From the NCBI GenBank assembly GCA_947474715.1, contig CANJJT010000005.1, forward strand, positions 1 through 64,000: a stretch of DNA of 64,000 nt, given 5' to 3'. Of this stretch, positions 52,578-60,515 are shown one piece after another (within the stretch, counting starts at the first letter, position 1; every line of letters begins with the position of its first letter). The position numbers were made by a program, and so were the translations under genes. The notes below the pieces were generated by a model. That model was not told the DNA's origin and did no database searches. It saw only the letters and a program-made list of their open reading frames with translations. Source of the stretch: CAIYPG01 sp903864555. Its GTDB lineage: Bacteria; Pseudomonadota; Gammaproteobacteria; Burkholderiales; SG8-39.

Positions 52578-54671
52578 TCAGTTGCGGGCGGAGAGCAGGG
52601 ATTCCTGCCATAGCTGCCGCAAGGCGCATGACCAGTCGCGGGCGAAGCCGGCATGGTCCGCCAGCGGTGAGGCGGCGAACCGTGGTCGCAGTTCGCGGCG
52701 CAGGCTGCTCAGGCGCGGCAGATTGCCGGCGAGCCGCGAGGCGATGCGGACATAGTCGTCCGCATTGGCGGCGACCAGCTCTGGCAGTCCGAGGTTATGG
52801 AGCATCGACAGGGTCTGGCGCCCGGCGATGAGCGGCTGTTCCAGCGTCACCACCGGCACGCCCATCCAGAGGGCATCGAAGCTGGTCATGCCGCCGCAGA
52901 AGGGAAAGGGGTCGAGCGCGATGTCGATCGCCTGCCAGGCAAGCGCCACCTGCTCCAGGGGCATGAAGGCGCGCAACTCCAGTTGCTCCGCCGGGATGCC
53001 ATGCCTCGCCGCCAGTGCGGCGAAGCGTGCCGCATTGGGACGGTCACCCAGAGCCTTGGCCTGCACTACCAGGCGTGATCCTGGCGTGGCCTGGATCACG
53101 TGGCCCCACAACGCCAGCACGCCTTCGTTGAGTTTGGCCAGGTTGTTGAAACTGCCGAAGGTGACGCGGCCTGTGGTCAGAGCAGGCAGTTCACTGACTT
53201 CCGGGGTGAACTCCCAGGGCTGGTAGCAAAAGCGCGTGTGCGGCAGACGCAGCAGCTTCTCGGCAAACCAGGCATCCTGTCCGTCCGGGGAGGACCATGG
53301 GTCGCTCAGGAAGGCATCGAAGGTGTCCAGGCCGGTGGAATTGAAGTAACCCAGCCAGCTCACCTGCAGCGGTGCCGGCTTGCGGGCGAACACGCCCAGG
53401 CGGTTGTGTGTGGTGTGCCCGGCCATGTCGATGAGGATATCGATGGCGTCTGCGTCGATCTGCGCCGCCAGCTGCGTGTCGTCCAGCGCATGCACCTCAT
53501 GCCAGGCGGCGACCGAGCCGCGCAGGCCTTCGGTGATGACGTCGGCGCTGGCGAAGTTGTAATAGGCGTGCACCTGGATGCCATGACTGGCCAGATGCGG
53601 CAGCATGCCGGCGCACAGCGCCGCCACCGGATGACGTCGCAGGTCGGGCGAAACCAGTCCCACGCGCAGGGGGCGTTGCGCATCGTGGCTGCGCTGCCAG
53701 TGCGTCTGCCGCAGGTCCTGGCGGACAAAGTGGCGCGCCCAGTCGCGATGGGTGTCCAGCACCTGTTGCGGCGTGGCTTGTGGGTCGTAGTTGATGCAGG
53801 CGGCGATGGAAGAGGCGGTATCGGCGAGGTCGGGTTTCATGGCCAGCGCGCGCCGGTAGTGCACCAGCGCCAGGTCCATGCGGCCGAGGGTGTTATAGCA
53901 ATTGGCGATGTTGCTGTGTGCCTTCAACTTGTCCCCTGGTGCGGGGGCGTCATCGAGAAGGCCGAGATACTCGGTCGCTGCCTCACTGAGCCGGCCGACC
54001 TGCTGCAGGCAGTAGGCCAGCATCAGGCGCGAGGCATGCGGTGCATCGGTCTCCTGCCAGTGGCTGGACAACAGGGCGATGCAGCGATCATAGTGCCGGA
54101 CCTGTTCCGGCTTGCCAGGGTTCTGGTCGCCCATGACGACCAGCGCAACGGCCAGGTCCGATCGCAATCCGGGCAGGCCGGGCTGCAGTTCGAAAGCGCG
54201 GCCCAGTGCGGATAGGGCACGCAGCTGCTGGGCACAATCCATGGCAGCCTTGCCGAGGTTGAACCAGGCGCCGGCGAAATCGTCCTGCAGGCGCACCGCC
54301 TGTTCATAGCTGGCTGCCGCAGCTTCATGCTCACCGAAGCGGGTAAGCACCACGCCCAGATTGAAATGGAAGCGGGCCCGCCCGGGCTCGGCCATGATGG
54401 CGGAATTGATGGACTGCAGGGCCGCCATGTTGTCGCCCGCCCCGAGATGAACCAGACCCAGCAGGTGCAGGGCATCGGCATGGCGTGGAGCGATAGCAAG
54501 GATTTTTCGGCAGACCCTGCCTGCCTCGTCGCGCTGCCCTGCTTCGAACAAGCTCATGGCCCGTTCGATGGCTGCGGCATCGCCTTCCGCTGGAACGGCC
54601 TGCCCCGCGACAGCAGGGGCAGCGCCCACCGCCAGTCCCAGGCGCTTTTGCAGGAACCGCAGCAGTCCCAC
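52578..54671 (-). CDS. TPR protein with GT41 (O-GlcNAc transferase/SPINDLY-type) domain, larger paralog
   Basis: 697 residues with a longer TPR region (about 35-310, roughly seven repeats, e.g. ARFHFNLGVVLTRFGEHEAAAASYEQAV) and a GT41 domain: LRVGLVSPDLRRHPVAALCAGMLPHL, IDILIDMAGHTTHNRLGVFARKPAPLQVSWLGYFNSTGL, TFGSFNNLAKLNEGVLALWGHVI, LDPFPFCGGMTSFDALWMGVPVVTL. The same signature blocks occur in the downstream paralog, so the pair arose by duplication. No flagellin or pilin gene is close to suggest a substrate. It lies eight bases after the suhB gene, possibly in one transcript. Confidence 0.9.
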   Translation of the reverse strand: MGLLRFLQKRLGLAVGAAPAVAGQAVPAEGDAAAIERAMSLFEAGQRDEAGRVCRKILAIAPRHADALHLLGLVHLGAGDNMAALQSINSAIMAEPGRARFHFNLGVVLTRFGEHEAAAASYEQAVRLQDDFAGAWFNLGKAAMDCAQQLRALSALGRAFELQPGLPGLRSDLAVALVVMGDQNPGKPEQVRHYDRCIALLSSHWQETDAPHASRLMLAYCLQQVGRLSEAATEYLGLLDDAPAPGDKLKAHSNIANCYNTLGRMDLALVHYRRALAMKPDLADTASSIAACINYDPQATPQQVLDTHRDWARHFVRQDLRQTHWQRSHDAQRPLRVGLVSPDLRRHPVAALCAGMLPHLASHGIQVHAYYNFASADVITEGLRGSVAAWHEVHALDDTQLAAQIDADAIDILIDMAGHTTHNRLGVFARKPAPLQVSWLGYFNSTGLDTFDAFLSDPWSSPDGQDAWFAEKLLRLPHTRFCYQPWEFTPEVSELPALTTGRVTFGSFNNLAKLNEGVLALWGHVIQATPGSRLVVQAKALGDRPNAARFAALAARHGIPAEQLELRAFMPLEQVALAWQAIDIALDPFPFCGGMTSFDALWMGVPVVTLEQPLIAGRQTLSMLHNLGLPELVAANADDYVRIASRLAGNLPRLSSLRRELRPRFAASPLADHAGFARDWSCALRQLWQESLLSARN

Positions 54672-54679
54672 GGCTGAGT

Positions 54680-55471
54680 CTACTGGCGCAGGTGCGGCGC
54701 GATGGTCTGCAGCATCTGGGCGAATATCTTCGGGCTGCCCGCCAGGATGCGGCCGCTGTCCATGTAGCTACCATCGCCACGCAGGTCGGCGACCAGTCCA
54801 CCGGCTTCAGCAACCAGCAAGGCGCCCGCTGCCATGTCCCAGGGCTTCAGACCGATCTCCCAGAATCCATCCAGGCGTCCGGCCGCCACCCAGGCCAGGT
54901 CCAGCGCTGCGGCACCTGGCCGGCGCAGTCCGCTGGTCTGACGGCTCAGGTCGCGGAACATGGCGAGGTACTCGTCCAGGTTCGGGTTGTCACCGAAGGG
55001 GAAGCCGGTGCCGAGCAGGGCTTCGGCCATGGTGTTGCGCTTGGACACGCGGATGCGCTTGTCGTTGAGGAAGGCGCCGCCGCCGCGCGAGGCGGTGAAC
55101 AGTTCGTTTCGTGCCGGATCGTAGACGACCGCGTGGGTCATCTGCCCCTTGTGGCGCAGCGCAATGGAGACTGCGTACTGCGGAAAGCCGTGGATGAAAT
55201 TGGTGGTGCCGTCGAGCGGATCGATGATCCAGGTATGGTCCGACTCCGCCTTGCCTTGGGCGCCGGACTCCTCTGCTAAGATCGCATGATCGGGAAAGGC
55301 ACGCAGCAGGATGTCGATGATTTCCAACTCGGCCGCCTTGTCGATCTCGGTGACGTAGTCCTTTTCCCGCTTGCGCGACACGGTAATGCCTTCGATGTCG
55401 CGTGCTGCCCGGTTGATGATGGCGCCGGCGCGGCGCGCCGCTTTGACCGCAATGTTCAGCGTCGGATGCAT
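54680..55471 (-). CDS. suhB: Inositol monophosphatase family protein SuhB
   Basis: 263 residues from the ATG before HPTLNIAVKAAR; an ATG 20 codons earlier gives an unlikely N-terminus. Metal-binding blocks: AEESG (55-75 region), WIIDPLDGTTNFIHGFPQYAVSIAL and, near the C-terminus, LKPWDMAAGALLVAEAGG. The fold is a Mg2+-dependent phosphatase; in E. coli SuhB also acts in rRNA antitermination complexes. The gene is divergent from trmJ, a common arrangement in betaproteobacteria, and is followed closely by the GT41 pair. Confidence 0.93.
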   Translation of the reverse strand: MHPTLNIAVKAARRAGAIINRAARDIEGITVSRKREKDYVTEIDKAAELEIIDILLRAFPDHAILAEESGAQGKAESDHTWIIDPLDGTTNFIHGFPQYAVSIALRHKGQMTHAVVYDPARNELFTASRGGGAFLNDKRIRVSKRNTMAEALLGTGFPFGDNPNLDEYLAMFRDLSRQTSGLRRPGAAALDLAWVAAGRLDGFWEIGLKPWDMAAGALLVAEAGGLVADLRGDGSYMDSGRILAGSPKIFAQMLQTIAPHLRQ

Positions 55472-55578
55472 GCGTTGATTCCCGGATTTGAAAAAGAGCT
55501 CATGAACCTGCAGCACCTGCAGTACCCACAAGACCCGATTTTATCAGGGGCAGGCCCGAAAGCCGTGCTGGTGCAGGC

Positions 55579-56361
55579 ATGAGCGCGGCCCTTACAGGAC
55601 TCCATCGCGTCAGGGTGGTGCTGGTGCGGCCGTCCCACCCGGGCAACATCGGATCGGCGGCGCGGGCCATGCTGACCATGGGGCTGGCGCAACTGCATCT
55701 GGTGAAGCCGGAGCGCTTTCCCGATGCTGAAGCCCGTGCCCTGGCCGCCCATGCGGGCGCCGTACTGGATGCCGCCTGTGTGCATGACTGTCTGGAGACG
55801 GCCCTGGCCGGTACCAGCGTGCAGTTTGCCTTCAGCGTGCGCAGTCGCTCCCTGTCACATCCGCCGCAGGACGTGCGCCAGGCTGCTGCTGCGGCCATCC
55901 AGGCTACCGCAGGCGGGCAGGTGGCGCTGGTGTTCGGCAACGAAACCTACGGACTGTCCAATGAAGAAGTGCTGCAATGCAACCGGCTGGCCTGCATACC
56001 CACCGACCCGGTCAGCAGTTCGCTCAATCTGGCAGCGGCAGTGCAGGTGGCTGCCTACGAATTGCGCATGGCGGCGCTGGAGCTGGACAGCCACAAGCCT
56101 TTGATTGGCGGCGCTCTGGCAGTCCGGGATCTGGCCAGCCATGAAGACATGGAGCGCCTGTTCGTCCACCTCGAACAAAGCATCGTCACCAGCGGTTTCC
56201 TGCAGCTGGACAATCCACGGCGCCTGATGGAGCGTATCCGGCGCCTGTTCGGGCGCAGCGGCCTGGACCGGGAAGAGGTCAACATCCTGCGTGGCATGCT
56301 CACCGCCTGGGATACTGGTCCCTATTCAGGGCATGGCAAGCCCGGCAAGGGCCAGTCGTGA
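55579..56361 (+). CDS. trmJ: tRNA (cytidine/uridine-2'-O-)-methyltransferase TrmJ
   Basis: 260 residues of the SPOUT knot family. Blocks: VVLVRPSHPGNIGSAARAMLTMGL at the N-terminus, VALVFGNETYGLSNEEVLQCN and IPTDPVSSSLNLAAAVQVAAYELRMA forming the SAM-binding knot. The C-terminal part FGRSGLDREEVNILRGMLT is typical of TrmJ (formerly annotated as LasT/TrmH group). It methylates the ribose at position 32 of certain tRNAs. It is divergent from suhB and followed by cysE with its own promoter. Confidence 0.92.
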   Translation: MSAALTGLHRVRVVLVRPSHPGNIGSAARAMLTMGLAQLHLVKPERFPDAEARALAAHAGAVLDAACVHDCLETALAGTSVQFAFSVRSRSLSHPPQDVRQAAAAAIQATAGGQVALVFGNETYGLSNEEVLQCNRLACIPTDPVSSSLNLAAAVQVAAYELRMAALELDSHKPLIGGALAVRDLASHEDMERLFVHLEQSIVTSGFLQLDNPRRLMERIRRLFGRSGLDREEVNILRGMLTAWDTGPYSGHGKPGKGQS

Positions 56362-56378
56362 CGGTGTTTCGGCAATAG

Positions 56379-56407
56379 TTGATTAAAATAGTCGGAAATT
56401 GGATAAT
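56379..56407 (+). promoter_or_regulatory. Sigma-70-type promoter of cysE
   Basis: A -35 box TTGATT (56379-56384) and a -10 box GATAAT (56402-56407) are separated by 17 bases, the optimal spacing. The -10 box ends 24 bases before the cysE ATG. The short AT-rich patch stands out from its surroundings. Confidence 0.6.
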
Positions 56408-56431
56408 CCACGGAATTGCCAAGGAATTCTC

Positions 56432-57169
56432 ATGTTCAGCCACCTCAAGGAAGACATCGCCAGCGTATTCGACCGCGACCCTGCGGCGCGCAATACCTGG
56501 GAGGTTCTGACCTGCTATCCGGGGGTGCATGCGCTGGTGTTGCACCGCTTCTCGCACTGGATGTGGGGGCATGGCGTGCGCTGGCCGGCGCGGCTGGTAT
56601 CGCACTTCGGCCGCTGGATCACCGGCATTGAAATCCATCCCGGCGCCACCATCGGGCGACGTTTCTTCATCGACCATGGCATGGGCGTGGTGATCGGCGA
56701 GACGGCGCTCATCGGGGATGACTGCACGCTCTACCACGGCGTTACCCTGGGCGGTACTTCCTGGAACAAGGGCAAGCGCCATCCCACCCTGGAGAACGAT
56801 GTGGTGATCGGTGCCGGGGCCAAGATACTGGGCCCCATCCTGATTGGTGAGGGTGCGCGCATTGGTTCCAATGCGGTGGTGGTCAAAGACGTGCCCCCCG
56901 GTGCCACTGCTGTGGGCATTCCCGCCCGTATCATCCTCGATGAGCAGGACAAGCAGCGCGAGGAAAAGGCTGAAAAACTCGGGTTTTCAGCCTATGCCGT
57001 GACCAGGGACGACGATCCCATAGCCAATGCCGTGCAGGGCCTGCTCGACCATGTGGTGGCCACGGACCAGCGCATGGAACTGATCCTGCAGGAACTCGAA
57101 GCCCTCAAGGCAGACCGCGAAAGCGCGCTGGCAGCCGAGCGCTGGGAACGCAAGTCGGCCGGGGGCTGA
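56432..57169 (+). CDS. cysE: Serine O-acetyltransferase
   Basis: 245 residues. It is the short CysE form (no long N-terminal helical domain as in E. coli, which has 273). The left-handed beta-helix hexapeptide repeats run from ITGIEIHPGATIGRRFFIDHGMGVVIGETALIG through YHGVTLGGTSWNKGKRHPTLENDVVIGAGAKILGPILIGEGARIGSNAVVVKDVPPG. The catalytic Asp-His pair is in FFIDHG. The enzyme makes O-acetylserine from serine and acetyl-CoA for cysteine synthesis. AAGGAA upstream supports the start. It lies just before the isc operon, which uses cysteine as the sulfur source. Confidence 0.95.
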   Translation: MFSHLKEDIASVFDRDPAARNTWEVLTCYPGVHALVLHRFSHWMWGHGVRWPARLVSHFGRWITGIEIHPGATIGRRFFIDHGMGVVIGETALIGDDCTLYHGVTLGGTSWNKGKRHPTLENDVVIGAGAKILGPILIGEGARIGSNAVVVKDVPPGATAVGIPARIILDEQDKQREEKAEKLGFSAYAVTRDDDPIANAVQGLLDHVVATDQRMELILQELEALKADRESALAAERWERKSAGG

Positions 57170-57189
57170 CGGAGATCGGCTGGATTTCC

Positions 57190-57208
57190 AGCCGCGGCAA
57201 CGGCTTTT
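57190..57208 (+). terminator. Intrinsic terminator after cysE
   Basis: AGCCG and CGGCT form a 5-base stem with a 6-base loop, followed by TTTT. A second small hairpin GGCTGG/CCAGCC overlaps at 57178-57193. It lies about 20 bases after the cysE stop and before the isc promoter. Confidence 0.45.
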
Positions 57209-57228
57209 GACCCGGTTTTGCGTCCGTA

Positions 57229-57282
57229 ATACTTGACCTATTTGATCGGGATTGGCTATACTTGATCAAATTCATCAGGTAT
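57229..57282 (+). promoter_or_regulatory. isc operon promoter with two IscR-type operator matches
   Basis: A promoter TTGACC (57233-57238) - 18 bases - TATACT (57257-57262) precedes iscR. Two 25-bp matches to the type 1 IscR site, which begins ATA and ends TAT around TTGA...TCA arms, cover it: 57229-57253 over the -35 box (weaker right half) and 57258-57282 over the -10 box (good on both sides: ATACTTGAT and ATCAGGTAT). Their starts are 29 bases apart. The layout fits repression of iscR by [2Fe-2S]-IscR as in E. coli. Confidence 0.75.
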
Positions 57283-57298
57283 CGGACCGGAGAAAACC

Positions 57299-57814
57299 AT
57301 GAGACTGACCACAAAAGGCCGTTTCGCAGTCACGGCGATGCTGGATCTGGCCCTGAAGCACGGTGGCGGACCGGTAACCCTGGCTGGGGTCAGCCAGCGT
57401 CAGAGCATCTCCCTGTCCTATCTTGAGCAACTGTTCGGCAAGTTGCGTCGTCACGCCCTGGTTGAAAGTGTGCGCGGGCCCGGGGGCGGCTACACCATCG
57501 CCCGGGACCTGGATCGCGTCACTGTGGCCGACATCATCACCGCGGTGGACGAGCCCCTGGACGCCACCCAGTGCGGCGGCAAGGAAAACTGCCTGGACGA
57601 AGGGCGCTGCATGACCCACGACTTGTGGTCCACGCTGAATGAAAAGATGCATGAATACCTGAGTTCGGTGACGCTGGCCGATCTGGTGGTGAAACATCGC
57701 GCCCGGGATGTCCAGAAGGTGCAGGTGCTGCTGCAGGACAAGCGAGCTGGCGTGGCGCTCGATAACGAAAAGCAGAGCGATGCACCGGCACGGCCGATGC
57801 CTCTGTCCGTCTGA
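57299..57814 (+). CDS. iscR: Fe-S cluster regulator IscR
   Basis: 171 residues of the Rrf2 family. The winged-helix start MRLTTKGRFAVTAMLDLAL and the wing GPGGGYTIAR are clear. The cluster ligands C92, C98, C104 and H107 fall at the same positions as in E. coli IscR. The protein senses Fe-S status through its [2Fe-2S] cluster and represses the isc operon when loaded. It is the first gene of the operon, with two operator matches just upstream, and is followed by iscS nine bases later. Confidence 0.97.
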   Translation: MRLTTKGRFAVTAMLDLALKHGGGPVTLAGVSQRQSISLSYLEQLFGKLRRHALVESVRGPGGGYTIARDLDRVTVADIITAVDEPLDATQCGGKENCLDEGRCMTHDLWSTLNEKMHEYLSSVTLADLVVKHRARDVQKVQVLLQDKRAGVALDNEKQSDAPARPMPLSV

Positions 57815-57823
57815 GGAAACACC

Positions 57824-59032
57824 ATGAAGCTACCGATTTACCTTGATTACTCGGCCACCACCCCGGTTGACCCGCGCGTGGCCGAAAAGATGGTGACCTA
57901 TCTGACCGGCCACTTCGGCAATCCGGCCTCGCGCTCGCATGCCTTTGGCTGGGAGGCGGAGAAGGCCGTGGAAGAGGCGCGTGGCCATGTTGCAGCGCTC
58001 ATCAATGCCGATCCGCGCGAGATCGTCTGGACCTCCGGTGCCACCGAAGGCAACAACCTCGCGATCAAGGGCGCCGCCCAGTTCTACAAGTCCAAGGGCC
58101 GCCACATCATCACCCAGAAGACCGAACACAAGGCGGTGCTGGACACCTGCCGCGAGCTGGAGCGCCAGGGCTTCGAGGTCACTTACCTCGAGCCCGAGAC
58201 CAGTGGCCTGGTCGACATCGACAAGTTCAAGGCGGCCATCCGTCCCGACACCATCATTGCCTCCATCATGATGGTGAACAACGAGATCGGCGTGATCCAG
58301 CCGGTCGAGGCACTGGCCGAGATCTGCCGCGAGAAGGGCATCATCTTCCACTGTGACGCGGTGCAGGCCGCCGGCAAGGTCGAGATCGACGTGACCAGGT
58401 TCAAGGTCGACCTGCTCACCATGACGGCGCACAAGATGTACGGCCCCAAGGGCATCGGCGCGCTGTACGTCCGGCGCAAGCCGCGCGTGCGCATCGAGGC
58501 GCAGATCCACGGCGGCGGGCATGAGCGCGGTTTTCGTTCGGGCACCCTGGCCACCCATCAGATCGCCGGTTTCGGCGAGGCTGCACGGATAGCCAAGGCC
58601 GAGATGGCCACCGACAACGAGCGCATCCGCGTCCTGCGCGACAAGCTCTGGAAGGCCATCGGCAACATGGAGGAGGTCTACCTCAATGGCGACCTCGACC
58701 ATCGCATTCCGGGCAATCTCAACGTCAGTTTCAACTATGTCGAGGGCGAGTCCCTGATCATGGCGATCAAGGACATCGCGGTGTCCTCCGGTTCAGCCTG
58801 CACCTCGGCTTCGCTGGAGCCCTCCTATGTGCTGCGCGCGCTGGGACGCTCCGACGAACTGGCGCACAGTTCCATCCGCCTCACCCTGGGCAAGTTCACC
58901 ACCGAGGAGGAGGTCGAGTACGCCGCCGACCTGATCCGGCGCAAGGTGGGCAAGCTGCGCGAACTCTCCCCCTTGTGGGAGATGCACAAGGACGGCGTGG
59001 ACATCAGCAAGGTGCAGTGGGCTGCACATTGA
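57824..59032 (+). CDS. iscS: Cysteine desulfurase IscS
   Basis: 402 residues, the normal length. The PLP lysine is K204 in TMTAHKMYGPKGIGALYV, and the sulfur-carrying Cys is C326 in SSGSACTSASLEPSYVLRALG. The N-terminal YLDYSATTPVDPRVAEKM and C-terminal SPLWEMHKDGVDISKVQWAAH match IscS rather than SufS. It takes sulfur from cysteine and gives it to IscU. Second gene of the operon. Confidence 0.97.
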   Translation: MKLPIYLDYSATTPVDPRVAEKMVTYLTGHFGNPASRSHAFGWEAEKAVEEARGHVAALINADPREIVWTSGATEGNNLAIKGAAQFYKSKGRHIITQKTEHKAVLDTCRELERQGFEVTYLEPETSGLVDIDKFKAAIRPDTIIASIMMVNNEIGVIQPVEALAEICREKGIIFHCDAVQAAGKVEIDVTRFKVDLLTMTAHKMYGPKGIGALYVRRKPRVRIEAQIHGGGHERGFRSGTLATHQIAGFGEAARIAKAEMATDNERIRVLRDKLWKAIGNMEEVYLNGDLDHRIPGNLNVSFNYVEGESLIMAIKDIAVSSGSACTSASLEPSYVLRALGRSDELAHSSIRLTLGKFTTEEEVEYAADLIRRKVGKLRELSPLWEMHKDGVDISKVQWAAH

Positions 59033-59067
59033 TTCACCGCATGCAGACATGAAAGCAGGAGAACAGC

Positions 59068-59490
59068 ATGGCCTACAGTGACAAAGTCATCGATCATTAC
59101 GAGAACCCCCGCAACGTCGGCTCCTTCGAGAAGGGTGACGACAGAGTCGGCACCGGCATGGTCGGCGCCCCGGCCTGCGGCGACGTCATGAAGCTGCAGA
59201 TCAAGGTCAACGAGCAGGGCGTCATCGAGGACGCGCGCTTCAAGACCTACGGCTGCGGCTCAGCCATCGCCTCATCCTCGCTGGTCACCGAATGGGTGAA
59301 GGGCAAGACGCTGGACGAAGCCGCGGTGATCCGCAACACCGAGATCGCCGAGGAACTGGCCCTGCCGCCGGTGAAGATCCATTGTTCCATCCTCGCCGAG
59401 GACGCCATCAAGGCCGCCATCGAGGACTACCGCAAGAAGCATGGCGGCACCCCGGCTGCGGCAGCTGCGCCGGCCAAGGCCACAGCCTGA
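59068..59490 (+). CDS. iscU: Fe-S scaffold protein IscU
   Basis: 140 residues. The cluster ligands C37 (GAPACGD), C63 (YGCGSAIASSS) and C106 (KIHCSILAEDAI), with D39, are present. The HscA-recognition motif LPPVK is at 99-103. The fold normally ends near residue 128; here an Ala/Pro/Lys tail, GGTPAAAAAPAKATA, extends it. IscU holds the nascent [2Fe-2S] cluster made with IscS. AGGAG upstream sets the start. Confidence 0.97.
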   Translation: MAYSDKVIDHYENPRNVGSFEKGDDRVGTGMVGAPACGDVMKLQIKVNEQGVIEDARFKTYGCGSAIASSSLVTEWVKGKTLDEAAVIRNTEIAEELALPPVKIHCSILAEDAIKAAIEDYRKKHGGTPAAAAAPAKATA

Positions 59491-59498
59491 GGTGTGAC

Positions 59499-59822
59499 AT
59501 GGCCATTACCCTGACTGAACGCGCTGCCAACCACGTGCAGAACTTCCTGGCCAAGCGTGGCAAGGGCGTGGGACTGCGCCTGGGCGTCAAGACCACCGGC
59601 TGCTCCGGCCTGGCCTACAAGCTGGAGTATGCCGATGCTTCCAACCCCGAAGACATGCTGTTCGAGAGCCATGGCGTGAAGGTGGTGGTCGATCCGAAGA
59701 GCCTGCCCTACATCGATGGCACCGAGCTTGATTTCGAGCGCGAAGGCCTGAATGAGGGATTCAAGTTCAAGAATCCCAATGTCAAGGATGAATGCGGCTG
59801 CGGGGAAAGCTTCACCGTCTGA
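59499..59822 (+). CDS. iscA: Fe-S assembly protein IscA
   Basis: 107 residues, A-type carrier. The three conserved cysteines are C35 (TTGCSGLAYKLEY), C99 and C101 (DECGCGESF). It passes Fe-S clusters or iron to client proteins. The ATG has AGGTG upstream and lies eight bases after iscU. An intrinsic terminator follows before hscB. Confidence 0.96.
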   Translation: MAITLTERAANHVQNFLAKRGKGVGLRLGVKTTGCSGLAYKLEYADASNPEDMLFESHGVKVVVDPKSLPYIDGTELDFEREGLNEGFKFKNPNVKDECGCGESFTV

Positions 59823-59890
59823 GCCCGGCGATGGCAGCCCCGGGCGTCGCGGCCCAGGATGTCCTGCCGTCCATCGCAGCACTGAAAGGG

Positions 59891-59914
59891 AAGGGCTGAG
59901 GCCCTTTTTTGTTT
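59891..59914 (+). terminator. Intrinsic terminator between iscA and hscB
   Basis: AAGGGC (59891-59896), loop TGAG, GCCCTT (59901-59906), then a run of T broken by one G up to 59914. It has the stem and T-tract of a factor-independent terminator and ends only three bases before the hscB ATG, inside the operon. It probably lowers hscBA-fdx transcription relative to iscRSUA. Confidence 0.8.
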
Positions 59915-59917
59915 TGC

Positions 59918-60442
59918 ATGAACCAGAATCAGGATCACTTCCAGCTTTTCGGCCTGCCGCGGGCATTCACCATGGATGCTGCGGCGCTGGATGCACGCTA
60001 TCGCGAACTGCAGCGCGAAGTCCATCCGGACCGCTTCGCCACGGGCTCCGATGCCGAGAAGCGCCGCTCCATCGAACTCGCCACCCAGGTGAACGAGGGC
60101 TATCGCACGCTGAAGTCCCCCTTGCCGCGCGCCCGCTATCTGCTGGAGTTGTCCGGGGTGGACGTTGCGGCCGAGACCAATACTTCAATGCCGGCGGATT
60201 TCCTGATGGAACAGATGGAATGGCGCGAAGGCCTGGAAGAGGCCGATCGCGCTGGCGATACCTGCGGCCTCAACCGGCTCGACCTGCAGTTGAATGGCGA
60301 GCGTGACAAGGCGTATGCAGCCCTGGCGGCCGCCTTCGAGGGGAGGCAGTTGCAGGCCGCGGCACAGATCGTGCGCAAGCTCATGTTTCTCGAGCGCTTC
60401 CGTGAGGACGTGGCCGACACGCGTGATCGTTATGCAGCCTGA
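59918..60442 (+). CDS. hscB: Co-chaperone HscB
   Basis: 174 residues. The J-domain HPD motif is H36-P37-D38 in LQREVHPDRFA, followed by NEGYRTLKSPLPRARYLLEL, which is typical of HscB. The C-terminal three-helix part binds IscU. It brings IscU to HscA and stimulates its ATPase. The ATG directly follows the terminator T-run and lacks a recognisable ribosome site, so translation may be weak. hscA follows after 73 bases. Confidence 0.95.
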   Translation: MNQNQDHFQLFGLPRAFTMDAAALDARYRELQREVHPDRFATGSDAEKRRSIELATQVNEGYRTLKSPLPRARYLLELSGVDVAAETNTSMPADFLMEQMEWREGLEEADRAGDTCGLNRLDLQLNGERDKAYAALAAAFEGRQLQAAAQIVRKLMFLERFREDVADTRDRYAA

Positions 60443-60515
60443 GCAGGACAACGGTTTCATGATCCTCGTCGACGGTTTGCGTCGAATGCCGGCCCGATTG
60501 GCGGGATAATCGGGC

